From: Gammaproteobacteria bacterium
Lineage (GTDB): Bacteria; Pseudomonadota; Gammaproteobacteria; Ga0077554; Ga007554
Length of the DNA stretch: 64,000 nt
Assembly (NCBI GenBank): GCA_021731145.1
Contig: JAKFXX010000002.1
Span: 99,489 to 163,488, forward strand
Direction: 5' to 3'
The notes under the pieces are model-generated. The model saw only the letters and a program-made list of their open reading frames with translations. It searched no databases and was not told the DNA's origin. Position 1 is the first letter of the stretch. Each line of letters opens with the position of its first letter. Both the position numbers and the translations under genes were made by a program. Shown here in pieces: positions 1-9,085 of this stretch.

Positions 1-2
1 GC

Positions 3-503
3 CGTACCGGCCGTGCCGGCGCCTTTGGTGTGGCGGTTTCGCTGATCGGCCCACAGGATTGGGGCAAGCTGGCGCAAATCGAGCGCCTCACCGGGCATCG
101 CCTGGAGCGCAGCGTTCTACCAGGCCTGGAGCCGACCCGTTCGGAGCCTAGAGGCGGTGCGGGTGGCGACAAGCCCCGTGGCGGCCGTCCGGGCTTCGCA
201 CGCAATGGCGCCGGTGCTGGCGCAGCGCGTCCCCGTTCGTCATCCTCGGCCCCTCGCTCACCGTCCTCCGCCCCTCGCGGCGGGCAATCCCGTGGCCAGG
301 GCGAAGGCTTTAGCCAGCCTTATGCACAACAGCGTGCAAAAAGCACCGGGTACGGAAACAGCAACGGCAACAGCAGCGGCAATGCAAACGGGAACACGCG
401 CTCCAACGATAACGGCGCACCCCGTCATAAGACATTGGGCGACCGCCCAAAAATCTCCTTTGCAGCGCGCCCGCAGAAAAGGCCCGCACCGCGAAGCTTC
501 TGA
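3..503 (+). CDS. C-terminal part of a DEAD-box ATP-dependent RNA helicase (RhlE-like), 5' truncated by the window
   Basis: The open frame runs in from the left edge. Its first residues read RTGRAGAFGVAVSLI, which is helicase motif VI of the DEAD-box family (arginine finger region), followed by the end of the second RecA-like domain. From about residue 45 the protein becomes a low-complexity basic tail rich in Gly, Arg, Ser and Asn, ending in RPAPRSF; such tails are usual in RhlE/SrmB/CsdA-type helicases and bind RNA non-specifically. The family unwinds short RNA duplexes in ribosome assembly and mRNA turnover. The real start lies outside the window, so which paralogue this is cannot be decided; RhlE is favoured by the tail composition. 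Confidence 0.85.
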   Translation, partial: RTGRAGAFGVAVSLIGPQDWGKLAQIERLTGHRLERSVLPGLEPTRSEPRGGAGGDKPRGGRPGFARNGAGAGAARPRSSSSAPRSPSSAPRGGQSRGQGEGFSQPYAQQRAKSTGYGNSNGNSSGNANGNTRSNDNGAPRHKTLGDRPKISFAARPQKRPAPRSF

Positions 504-542
504 TAGCTATAACCTTCTGAAAACCCTTGAGGATTTCAGGTG

Positions 543-575
543 AAAGGGGCGGGTATATACCCGCCCCTTTTTTTG
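543..575 (+). terminator. Rho-independent terminator of the helicase gene
   Basis: A near-perfect GC-rich stem (AAAGGGGCGGG ... CCCGCCCCTTT) with a short TATATA loop is followed by a run of T residues, 40 bases after the helicase stop codon. Confidence 0.9.
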
Positions 576-746
576 TCCTTAGAAACCGTTCACGATCTCG
601 CTGAAGGGCGCATCGCGGCGTTGCCATAATATACAAAGGCGGGTTCAAAATGCGGGGCCGTGAAACGGCAGACTCCGTGTAAACTCCGCTTTTTCGCCCG
701 TTTCCGCCTAGCGCTGCATCCCTTGATCGAGATCGTGAACGGTTTC

Positions 747-2036
747 TTACAACCGCCCGCGCTGATCCTGGAACGAAAAACCGGCAAGTGGCATGTCGAT
801 GCCGCGTGTCAGCGCAATCACCTTGAACAATTCGCCCATCTCGCTGGGCAGGGTCAGCTTCTTTACCTGCTGCGTCAACTGAAGGTGTTGGCGCGTGTCA
901 TCGGGATTGGATGCTGCGGCCATCTCCATCAGACCGCTTCCCAGCAAAAAATAGGCCTGGGTAGCATACCCCGCCACGGCAAGACCCGCCTCCACAGCGG
1001 CCTCGGCCACCGCCGTGAAATCGACATGCGCAGTGATATCCTGCAAGCCTGTATGTATCAACGGGTCAGGGTGGGCGCGGTGGCGGTAGTGGCACATCAG
1101 CGTGCCACCAGCGCGCTCCGGGTGGTAATACTCGCGGCGCGGAAAACCGTAGTCGATGATCAGCACCAGCCCCCGCTCCAGCATTGCGGCGATACTGCGC
1201 ACCCAATCCTCGGCGGCAAGGTTGATTTCCGAGGTGTAGCCGGGAGACGAATCGCCCAGCTCATCCACGATGACCGCAATCCGCCCCCCCAGACGCGGAT
1301 CGCTCAACGGCCCGCTGCGCCAGGCGAAGCGATCATCCTCCCAGGCCACATAGAGTTCTTGCGGCCCCTCATCCTCGATGCGGAACAGATGCACAGGCAT
1401 GGCATCGAGCAGCTCATTAGCCAATACTACGCCCTTAAATCCACTTTCGGGCAGACGATCCAGCCAGCGGACCCGCTCCACAAGGTGCGGAATGCGCCGC
1501 TCCAGCGTTTCCTTCTGGCGCTGCCGCAGATCCGCGCTCACATCGAGGATAAAATAATGATCAGGCAGACAACAGAGAGCCTCCATCTCAGCCAGCACAT
1601 CCGCCGCCATCACCCCCGAACCCGCACCGACCTCCAGGATATCGCCGCCCCCCAAGCCAGCCAGCACCTGGCAACACTGGCGCGCCACGCAGCGCGAAAA
1701 CAGCGGCGAGATCTCCGGTGCAGTTACAAAATCTCCCGCCTCGCCGAACTTGTGCGCCCCGGCGCTGTAATAGCCCAAACCGGGCGCATACAGCGCCAAA
1801 GCCATGTAACGGGCAAAGGTAATGTCTACGCCGCCAGCCTTGATCTCATCACGGATCAGGACGTGCAGCCGATCGCTATGGGCCTGCGCGGCGGCGGCTT
1901 CTGAGCATCCTTGCGACGCACAGGGATGTGCAAGTGTCGTGGGAGGCCGGATGCCGTAAGCGACCGCCCGCAGCATTTGTGCATCCTGCACGGCAGCATC
2001 CGGCGGGGGCAGGTTGTTAAAATCCGGAAAAGTCAT
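747..2036 (-). CDS. SAM-dependent methyltransferase of the MidA / NDUFAF7 family (Methyltransf_28)
   Basis: The family (PF02636) contains NDUFAF7, which methylates an arginine of a complex I subunit; bacterial targets are largely unknown. Visible hallmarks are FARYMALALYAPGLGYYSAG near the N-terminus, FVTAPEISPLF, the SAM-binding loop ILEVGAGSGVMAADVL and VVLANELLDAMPVHLF. I chose the ATG at 2036 (MTFPDFNNLPPP). The frame stays open to an ATG at 2090, but that stretch resembles a dispersed repeat also seen near 54.6 kb. Between LPPPDA and AAAQAHSDRLHVLIRDEI there are roughly 30 extra residues not expected in the family; they coincide with an inverted pair of palindromic elements, listed separately. 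The gene stands alone, facing tRNA-Pro and ispB from the same strand. Confidence 0.85.
   Translation of the reverse strand: MTFPDFNNLPPPDAAVQDAQMLRAVAYGIRPPTTLAHPCASQGCSEAAAAQAHSDRLHVLIRDEIKAGGVDITFARYMALALYAPGLGYYSAGAHKFGEAGDFVTAPEISPLFSRCVARQCCQVLAGLGGGDILEVGAGSGVMAADVLAEMEALCCLPDHYFILDVSADLRQRQKETLERRIPHLVERVRWLDRLPESGFKGVVLANELLDAMPVHLFRIEDEGPQELYVAWEDDRFAWRSGPLSDPRLGGRIAVIVDELGDSSPGYTSEINLAAEDWVRSIAAMLERGLVLIIDYGFPRREYYHPERAGGTLMCHYRHRAHPDPLIHTGLQDITAHVDFTAVAEAAVEAGLAVAGYATQAYFLLGSGLMEMAAASNPDDTRQHLQLTQQVKKLTLPSEMGELFKVIALTRGIDMPLAGFSFQDQRGRL
1911..1995. repeat. Inverted pair of palindromic elements inside the midA-like gene
   Basis: Two copies of the 51-bp element also found in hom and the RAYT gene lie here in opposite orientation. 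The plus-strand copy (about 1911-1961) has the hairpin GCACA-GGGA-TGTGC followed by AGTGTCG and GGCCGGATGCC. The minus-strand copy (about 1956-1995) has GTGCA-GGA-TGCAC then ATGCTGCGGGCGG. The reading frame of the methyltransferase continues through both, adding about 30 residues between conserved segments. Confidence 0.65.
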
Positions 2037-2198
2037 AACATGCCCTGGCATTTTTTCTGCGTGACACGGTGCGTACATTGCGCCCTTCATGGGTATAACG
2101 CATCTTTGCCATGGCTAGCGATACACCTCGCGGCGATTGCCGACTCGCACCACAAGGGTTATCAATACACCGTCTCGTATGTCGCAAATCACCCGGAC

Positions 2199-2432
2199 TC
2201 AGCGTTCTCCCTTACTTTGCTCAAGATGCTGCTTGCTGCAAAAGTAATGATCGTTATCGCGTACCGCTTCGATTTTGGGGATATGCAGGCCACATTGCTC
2301 GCAACGCACCATGTCACCAGGCTCAGGTGGAATGCGGGATGATGTTTTGGAAGGACGGTTGAGATAGCGTTTGACTATGCGAAAGATCAGCCAAATCGCC
2401 ACCGCCAGTAGAATGACGCGGAGAAGGTTCAT
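2199..2432 (-). CDS. PP0621-family small membrane-anchored zinc-ribbon-like protein
   Basis: A 77-residue protein. Residues 1-20 form one hydrophobic segment (LLRVILLAVAIWLIFRIV), followed by a basic linker and a cytoplasmic C-terminal part with Cys pairs: MVRCEQCGLHIP and YFCSKQHLEQ. The Cys-x2-Cys ... Cys arrangement looks like a one-sided zinc ribbon. This matches the PP0621 family of gammaproteobacterial proteins, for which no function is established. It lies just downstream of the tRNA-Pro gene on the same strand and upstream of the methyltransferase gene. Confidence 0.75.
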   Translation of the reverse strand: MNLLRVILLAVAIWLIFRIVKRYLNRPSKTSSRIPPEPGDMVRCEQCGLHIPKIEAVRDNDHYFCSKQHLEQSKGER

Positions 2433-2447
2433 ACGGTACCGACTTAG

Positions 2448-2524
2448 TGGTCGGGGTGAGAGGATTCGAACCTCCGGCCCCTAGCTCCCGAAGCTAGTGC
2501 TCTACCAGGCTGAGCTACACCCCG
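2448..2524 (-). tRNA. tRNA-Pro (anticodon CGG)
   Basis: 77 nt including an encoded CCA. The acceptor stem CGGGGTG pairs with CACCCCG, followed by ACCA. The anticodon loop is TTCGGGA inside a CTAGC/GCTAG stem, giving anticodon CGG. The T-loop is the standard GGTTCGAATCC. The sequence resembles E. coli proK. Confidence 0.95.
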
Positions 2525-2559
2525 TCATCAACTTAACCAGGATTTATGAAACATTCGGG

Positions 2560-3528
2560 TTAATAACTGCGGTTCACAGAAAATTCCGCCAATGCGTACA
2601 ACGCATCCCGGTAAGGAGAATCGGGAATCACCGAGAGCGCCTCGGCGGCCTTGCGGGCCTCCGCTTGCGCAGAGCGCGCAGTGTACGCGATAGCGCCGGT
2701 AGATTCAATGGCCTGCGTAACCGCAACGATATTTTCCCGGCCACCGTTTTCGATGGCATGGCGAATGATGGCCGCCTCATCCGCTGTACCGGCGCGCATG
2801 GCATGGATCAGCGGCAGGGTGGGCTTGCCTTCGGCGAGATCATCACCCACATTTTTGCCCATCTCTTGCGATGAGGCGCTGTAATCCAGCACGTCGTCGA
2901 TAAGCTGAAAAGCCGTGCCCAGATGCATCCCATAGGCGGCCATGGCACGCTCCTCCTCCTCCGGGCGCCCGCTTAGCACTGCGCCAAGCCGTGCCGAAGC
3001 CTCGAACAGCTTGGCCGTTTTGCAATGGATTACGTTGAGATAGCGCTCTTCGGTAGTATCGGCATCGTGGCAGTTAAGCAACTGCATCACCTCACCTTCG
3101 GCAATGGTATTGGTGGCATGGGCCAGAATCTCCATGACCCGCATGCTGCGCACGTCCACCATCATCTCGAAGGACCGGGAATACAGGAAATCGCCCACCA
3201 GCACGCTGGCCTCGTTGCCCCATATGGCATTGGCGGTATCCCTGCCCCTGCGCAACTCCGAGCCGTCCACCACATCGTCATGCAGCAGCGTGGCGGTATG
3301 GATAAACTCAATGACTGCGGCAAGATCGACATGATGCGCCCCGCCGTAATTGAAGGCGCGCGCGCTCAACAACACCAGTTTCGGGCGCAGGCGCTTGCCG
3401 CCGCTGTTGATGATGTAATGCCCAAGCTGGTTAATAAGTACAACGTCTGAATGCAACCGCTTGCGGATCAACGCGTCAACGGCACGCAGGTCGTCCTCAA
3501 TCAGGGCACTTACGGTTTCGAGGCTCAT
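2560..3528 (-). CDS. ispB: Octaprenyl diphosphate synthase (long-chain trans-polyprenyl synthase)
   Basis: It makes the polyprenyl side chain of ubiquinone by head-to-tail addition of isopentenyl diphosphate. The first Asp-rich motif is LLHDDVVDGSELRRGRD and the second is FQLIDDVLDYS; GGKRLRPKLVLLSA near the N-terminus is the usual substrate-binding segment. I chose the ATG at 3528 (MSLETVSALIEDDL), which aligns with the E. coli IspB start and gives 322 residues; an in-frame ATG at 3579 adds a 17-residue tail without family resemblance. It is divergent from rplU-rpmA-obgE, the classical gammaproteobacterial arrangement. Confidence 0.93.
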   Translation of the reverse strand: MSLETVSALIEDDLRAVDALIRKRLHSDVVLINQLGHYIINSGGKRLRPKLVLLSARAFNYGGAHHVDLAAVIEFIHTATLLHDDVVDGSELRRGRDTANAIWGNEASVLVGDFLYSRSFEMMVDVRSMRVMEILAHATNTIAEGEVMQLLNCHDADTTEERYLNVIHCKTAKLFEASARLGAVLSGRPEEEERAMAAYGMHLGTAFQLIDDVLDYSASSQEMGKNVGDDLAEGKPTLPLIHAMRAGTADEAAIIRHAIENGGRENIVAVTQAIESTGAIAYTARSAQAEARKAAEALSVIPDSPYRDALYALAEFSVNRSY

Positions 3529-3648
3529 CATTGCCTTGTTATAATGGTAATGGGTAGTGTTTTTGGCGAGTTCTGGCATGCTGCCATTGTAGAAGCTATA
3601 AACGACGCCTTACAAGGGCTAGTTCATGGTTTGTTTCAGCATTATTGT

Positions 3649-3677
3649 TTGACCTTTTCCCCGCCGGGCGTTAGAAT
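3649..3677 (+). promoter_or_regulatory. Sigma-70 promoter of the rplU-rpmA operon
   Basis: TTGACC at 3649-3654 and TAGAAT at 3672-3677 are separated by exactly 17 bases, each one mismatch from consensus, 82 bases upstream of the rplU start in the ispB-rplU intergenic region. Confidence 0.75.
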
Positions 3678-3758
3678 TCCCTTTTTACCAAAGCCCGAAG
3701 GCGAAAAACCGTTTGCGCCGGGGCTTGGTTACGAAGCAAGAATTTGGAGAAAAGAATT

Positions 3759-4073
3759 ATGTACGCGGTGATTGTAAGCGGCGGAAAGCAGTACCGGGTT
3801 GCCGAAGGCGACGTGCTGAAGGTTGAGACACTGGCGGCGGAAGAAGGCGCCTCGCTCGACTTTGATCAGGTGTTGATGGTCGCCAATGGTGACGACATCA
3901 AAATCGGCGCTCCTTATGTTGCAGGCGGCAAGGTAACAGCCACCGTCAAATCACACGGGCGTGGCGAGAAAATCAAAATCGTCAAAATGCGTCGCCGCAA
4001 GCATTACCGCAACATAACCGGGCACCGCCAGAATTACACGGAATTGCAGATCACCGGCATCAGCGCTGGTTAA
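3759..4073 (+). CDS. rplU: 50S ribosomal protein L21
   Basis: A 104-residue protein that matches L21 along its whole length: [14 protein letters not shown] at the N-terminus, a DFDQVLMV strand in the middle and the basic [16 protein letters not shown] segment that contacts 23S rRNA near the C-terminus. The start at 3759 is set by a GGAGAAAAG ribosome-binding site directly upstream; an in-frame ATG at 3744 would add a non-conserved MEKRI. It heads an operon with rpmA 40 bases downstream, under the promoter at 3649. Confidence 0.97.
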   Translation: MYAVIVSGGKQYRVAEGDVLKVETLAAEEGASLDFDQVLMVANGDDIKIGAPYVAGGKVTATVKSHGRGEKIKIVKMRRRKHYRNITGHRQNYTELQITGISAG

Positions 4074-4112
4074 GCTCCTAAAATCATCACACGTTATTGA
4101 GGTCATACACAA

Positions 4113-4370
4113 ATGGCACATAAAAAGGCAGGCGGCTCTACTCGCAACGGCCGTGATTCAGAATCAAAACGTCTTGGCGTCAAATGCTTTGGCAGCGAGC
4201 GCGTACTGGCCGGCAACATCATTGTCAGACAGCGCGGCACACACTTTAACCCTGGCGTAAATGTTGGCTGCGGCCGCGACCACACCCTGTTCGCCAAAGC
4301 GGCGGGCACCGTGGTATTCGCAACCAAAGGGCCTAACAGTCGCAGGGTTGTAAGCGTTATTCCTGATTAA
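4113..4370 (+). CDS. rpmA: 50S ribosomal protein L27
   Basis: An 85-residue protein with the conserved start [19 protein letters not shown]; this N-terminal arm reaches the peptidyl transferase centre in the ribosome. [17 protein letters not shown] and [12 protein letters not shown] are further L27 signatures. The N-terminus is the unprocessed gammaproteobacterial type, not the cleaved Firmicute type. It is co-transcribed with rplU; a terminator follows 30 bases after the stop. Confidence 0.97.
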   Translation: MAHKKAGGSTRNGRDSESKRLGVKCFGSERVLAGNIIVRQRGTHFNPGVNVGCGRDHTLFAKAAGTVVFATKGPNSRRVVSVIPD

Positions 4371-4401
4371 AAAGCGGCTTAGTACAGCGCCCCGCAAAAA
4401 G

Positions 4402-4426
4402 CCCCGTCCCAGCACGGGGTTTTTTG
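4402..4426 (+). terminator. Rho-independent terminator after rpmA
   Basis: The stem CCCCGT / ACGGGG with loop CCCAGC is followed by seven T residues. Five A residues precede the stem, so it could also work on the minus strand. Confidence 0.85.
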
Positions 4427-4466
4427 TTGCACAGATTGATATCCTCGCAATTTGCCGCCACTATAA

Positions 4467-5633
<1,167 letters not shown>

Positions 5634-5709
5634 CAAGAGTACAGAATTGGCTTGGGCGATTATGGAGCGCCTGGAGGATAGAAAAACAGGGGGAACCTCA
5701 CAGCTGGCG

Positions 5710-5876
5710 TGTGATGGTCTAATAATTTTGGACAGTCTTCTGAAGAGTCACACTATTACTACAGACGAGCCAGAAGGAATTACCATGCCACAACACAAAC
5801 AGCACACCCCGCATTCAAGCTGGTCGAAAAGCGTAAGGGTAAATATGTGATCAGTGAGATCAGCGTGGCCAAGTAG
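5710..5876 (+). pseudogene. Possible remnant of an insertion-sequence end with the start of an IS3-type OrfA
   Basis: The segment begins with a TGTGATGG-containing stretch and a TTGGACA box. An ATG at 5785 opens MPQHKQHTP; after a one-base shift the frame continues as AFKLVEKRKGKYVISEIS before a stop. HTP-FKL...ISEIS recalls the first 30 residues of IS3-family OrfA (helix-turn-helix) proteins. No further transposase sequence follows. The call rests on short resemblance only. The rest of the 290-base gap between obgE and cusA shows no gene. Confidence 0.3.
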
Positions 5877-5892
5877 CCCGTTGTTCAGTGTC

Positions 5893-5922
5893 GCTGTCGC
5901 CAGCTTGCAGGCTGGCGACAGC
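5893..5922 (-). terminator. Perfect 12-bp hairpin at the end of cusA
   Basis: GCTGTCGCCAGC pairs perfectly with GCTGGCGACAGC around a 6-base loop, starting 5 bases after the cusA stop. There is no T-tract on the minus strand, so it may be a 3' stabilising hairpin instead of a true terminator. Confidence 0.5.
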
Positions 5923-5926
5923 TGCA

Positions 5927-8900
5927 TCAGGGGCTGGATTCAGTGGTGCTGTTCCCTGTTTCACCCTTCAGTTTTCTCTCATGCCACCACAGGTAGACAA
6001 CGGGCATGACGATCAGCGATAGAAACGGTGCTGTCACCATGCCGCCGACCAGGGGGGCGGCGATGCGCTTCATCACGTCGGCGCCGATCTCATCGCCAAA
6101 CATCACTGGCAGCAGCCCGGCGATGATCACGGCAACCGTCATCGTCTTCGGGCGCAGCCGCAGCACCGCACCCTGCACAATCGCCTCTCTGAGCATCGCT
6201 GCATTGGTCAGCCGTCCGGCGGTGCGGAACGATTCGATCATCTTGTCGAGATAGAGCAGCATCACCACGCCGAACTCGGTGGCGACGCCCGCCAGGGCGA
6301 TGAAGCCAACCGCCACGGCGACGGAGATGGGATAACCGAGCAGATAGACCAGCCAGATGCCGCCAACCAGTGAAAATGGCAGACACAGCAATACCAGCAA
6401 CACTTTTTCGAAGCGCCGGAAATGGAGATAGAGCAGGGCGCAGACCAGCAGTAACGTAATCGGGATGACCCAGGAGAGACGTTCACGGGCATGTTCAAGA
6501 TTGGTGTACTGACCTGACCAGGCGACAGCATAACCGGGTTTCGTGGCAACCGATTTTTCGATCAGGCGCTTGGCCTCTTCGACATAACCACCAAGGTCGC
6601 GGTTCTCGATGTTGATGTAGACATAACCGACCAGCCGGCCATTTTCGCTCTTGATCTCCGTCGGGCCATCGTGAAGGGTGAGGCGCGCCAAGTTGCCCAG
6701 CGGGATGGTCTCGCCGTTGGGCATCTTCACCCGGCTTTGCGCTAGCGCCGCGACCGAGTCACGGAACGAACGTTGATAGCGCAGGTTGATGGAGTAGCGC
6801 TCGCGCCCCGCAATCATGGTGGAGATCTCCTTGCCGCCGCTGGCAACCTCGATCAGCGCTTCAACATCGGCAACGGTAACGCCGTAGCGCGCGGCCCGCT
6901 CCCGGTCGACCTCGATGTCGATGTAGTGTCCACCCTCGATGCGCTCGGCAAAGACGCTGCGCGTCCCCGCGATCTTCTGCAATACCGTTTCAATCTCTTG
7001 CGCCAGGGCCGAGATCCCCTCTGCGTCGGGGCCGCTGATCTTGATCCCCAGCGGCGTGCGGATGCCGGTGGATAGCATGTCGATGCGGGTGCGGATGGGG
7101 TAGCCCCAGGAGTTGGTGAGGCCGGGCAGCTTCACCTCGCGGTCGAGTTTGGCGATGAACTCTTCGACCGTCTCGCCCTCGGGCCATTCACTCTGTGGCT
7201 TGAGGCGGATCACCGTCTCAAACATCGAGAGTGGCGCGGGGTCGAGCGCCGTGTCGGCCCGGCCCGCCTTGCCGTAGACATGTTCGACCTCAGGCATCTG
7301 GCGAATCAGGCGGTCGGTGATCTGCAACAGGTTGGCCGCTTCATCGATGGAGACGCCGGGCAGGGTCGTCGGCATGTAGAGCAGGTCACCTTCATACAAC
7401 GGCGGCATGAACTCGCTGCCGAGTTTGCTGGCAGGCCAGAGTGCGCTCAACAACAGCAGCAGGACAAAAGCGCCGAGCGCCAGTTTGTGGCGGAAGCAGA
7501 AATTCAGCAGTGGCAGATAGAGCGCCTGCAACATCCGGTTGAGTGGATTGCGCCGCTCCGGTCTGATCCTGCCTCTGACCAAATAGCCCATCAGCACCGG
7601 CGTCAGCGTAATGGAGAGCAGTGCGGCCGCTGCCATGGCGTAGGTCTTGGTATAGGCGAGTGGGGTGAAGAGCTTGCCCTCCTGACCGATCAAGGCAAAG
7701 ACCGGCAGGAATGAGACGGTGATGACGAGCAGCGAGAAGAAGAGTGCCGGGCCGACCTCGCGGGCGCTCTCGCGGGCCGCTTGCCAATAGTCTGTTTGAT
7801 CACCCATGCGTTCGAGATGTTTGTGCATGTTTTCGATCATGACAATGGCGGCGTCGATCATCGCGCCGATGGCGATGGCGATGCCGCCCAGTGACATGAT
7901 GTTGGCCGTCACCCCTTGCAGGTTCATCACCACAAAGGCGGCGAGAATGCCGACCACCAGCGTGGCGATGGCCACCAGCGCCGAGCGGAAGTGCAGCAGG
8001 AAGATCAGGCAGACCAGCGCCACCACCAGCGACTCTTCGATCAGTTTGGTTTGCAGGGTGTTGACGGCGTCACGGATCAGGCCGGAGCGGTCATAGGTGA
8101 CGACCAGTTCGACCCCCTCAGGGAGTCCGCTCTTGATTTCAGCGAGCCGCGCTTTCACACCTTCGATGGTATCGAGGGCGTTGGCGCCATAGCGCATCAC
8201 CACAATGCCGCCCGCTGCTTCGCCTTCGCCGTCGAGGTCGGTCACGCCGCGTCTCGATTCGGGGCCTGTCGTGATATGGGCGACATCACGCAGCAACACC
8301 GGCACGCCATTTTTATCGAGGGCGACGGGGATCGTGTCGAAATCGGCCAGCGATTTGAGATAGCCACGGGTGCGCACCATGAACTCGGCGCGCCCCATCT
8401 CGATGGCGGCGCCACCGCTGCTGCGGTTGCTGTTACGCACCGCCTCGGCGACCTGCTCCAGGGTGATGCCGTAAGCGGCCAGGCGGTTGGGATTGATCTC
8501 GATCTGGAACTGCCGCACCATGCCGCCGACGCTGGCCACCTCCGCCACCCCCGGCAGGCTTTGCAGTTCGTACTTGAGGTAGTAGTCCTGCACGGCGCGC
8601 AGCTGGTCCGGATCGTAACGGTTACCACGATCCACCAGCGCGTATTGAAACACCCAGCCAACGCCGGAGGCGTCAGGCCCCACTGCCGGAGTCACACCTT
8701 GCGGCAGACGCGCAGCGATCTGGTTGAGGTATTCGAGCACGCGCGAGCGCGCCCAGTAGGGATCGGTGCCATCCTTAAAAATAATGTAAACGTATGACTC
8801 CCCAAACATGGAGAAACCCCGCACGGCGGTCGATTCGGGCACTGAAAGAAAGGCGGAGGTGAGTGGGTAGGTGACCTGATCCTCGACAATATCGGGTGGC

Positions 8901-9085
8901 TGCCCCGCATAGCTGGTCTTGACGATCACCTGGGTGTCGGAGAGGTCGGGGATGGCGTCAATCGTCATCACCTTTAACGAATAGCCGCCCCACAGCGCCA
9001 GCCCCAGTGAAACGAACAGGACCAGCAGGCGATTGCGCAGCGACCAGTCGATGACCCGGTTGATCAGCAGGCCATCACTCGCCAT
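5927..9085 (-). CDS. cusA: Heavy-metal RND efflux pump, CusA/SilA-like (copper/silver)
   Basis: The inner-membrane RND subunit (1052 residues) drives metal export by proton antiport in a tripartite complex. The HME-RND signature is visible: VMTIDAIPDLSDTQVIV, QDYYLKYELQSLPGVAEVAS, and IAIGAMIDAAIVMIENMH in TM4 with the proton-relay Asp. The Met residues of the CusA Cu(I)/Ag(I) site appear conserved in LLYMPTTLPG, APLSMFETVI and RIDMLSTGIR, so monovalent copper/silver is more likely than Zn/Co/Cd. It overlaps cusB by 11 bases. No outer-membrane partner (CusC) and no CusF lie in the window. Confidence 0.92.
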   Translation of the reverse strand: MASDGLLINRVIDWSLRNRLLVLFVSLGLALWGGYSLKVMTIDAIPDLSDTQVIVKTSYAGQPPDIVEDQVTYPLTSAFLSVPESTAVRGFSMFGESYVYIIFKDGTDPYWARSRVLEYLNQIAARLPQGVTPAVGPDASGVGWVFQYALVDRGNRYDPDQLRAVQDYYLKYELQSLPGVAEVASVGGMVRQFQIEINPNRLAAYGITLEQVAEAVRNSNRSSGGAAIEMGRAEFMVRTRGYLKSLADFDTIPVALDKNGVPVLLRDVAHITTGPESRRGVTDLDGEGEAAGGIVVMRYGANALDTIEGVKARLAEIKSGLPEGVELVVTYDRSGLIRDAVNTLQTKLIEESLVVALVCLIFLLHFRSALVAIATLVVGILAAFVVMNLQGVTANIMSLGGIAIAIGAMIDAAIVMIENMHKHLERMGDQTDYWQAARESAREVGPALFFSLLVITVSFLPVFALIGQEGKLFTPLAYTKTYAMAAAALLSITLTPVLMGYLVRGRIRPERRNPLNRMLQALYLPLLNFCFRHKLALGAFVLLLLLSALWPASKLGSEFMPPLYEGDLLYMPTTLPGVSIDEAANLLQITDRLIRQMPEVEHVYGKAGRADTALDPAPLSMFETVIRLKPQSEWPEGETVEEFIAKLDREVKLPGLTNSWGYPIRTRIDMLSTGIRTPLGIKISGPDAEGISALAQEIETVLQKIAGTRSVFAERIEGGHYIDIEVDRERAARYGVTVADVEALIEVASGGKEISTMIAGRERYSINLRYQRSFRDSVAALAQSRVKMPNGETIPLGNLARLTLHDGPTEIKSENGRLVGYVYINIENRDLGGYVEEAKRLIEKSVATKPGYAVAWSGQYTNLEHARERLSWVIPITLLLVCALLYLHFRRFEKVLLVLLCLPFSLVGGIWLVYLLGYPISVAVAVGFIALAGVATEFGVVMLLYLDKMIESFRTAGRLTNAAMLREAIVQGAVLRLRPKTMTVAVIIAGLLPVMFGDEIGADVMKRIAAPLVGGMVTAPFLSLIVMPVVYLWWHERKLKGETGNSTTESSP

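Noticed and set aside
660..1904. 414-codon open frame on the plus strand
   Set aside because: It lies fully antisense to the midA-like gene, has no recognisable motif and follows the GC-skewed shadow pattern.
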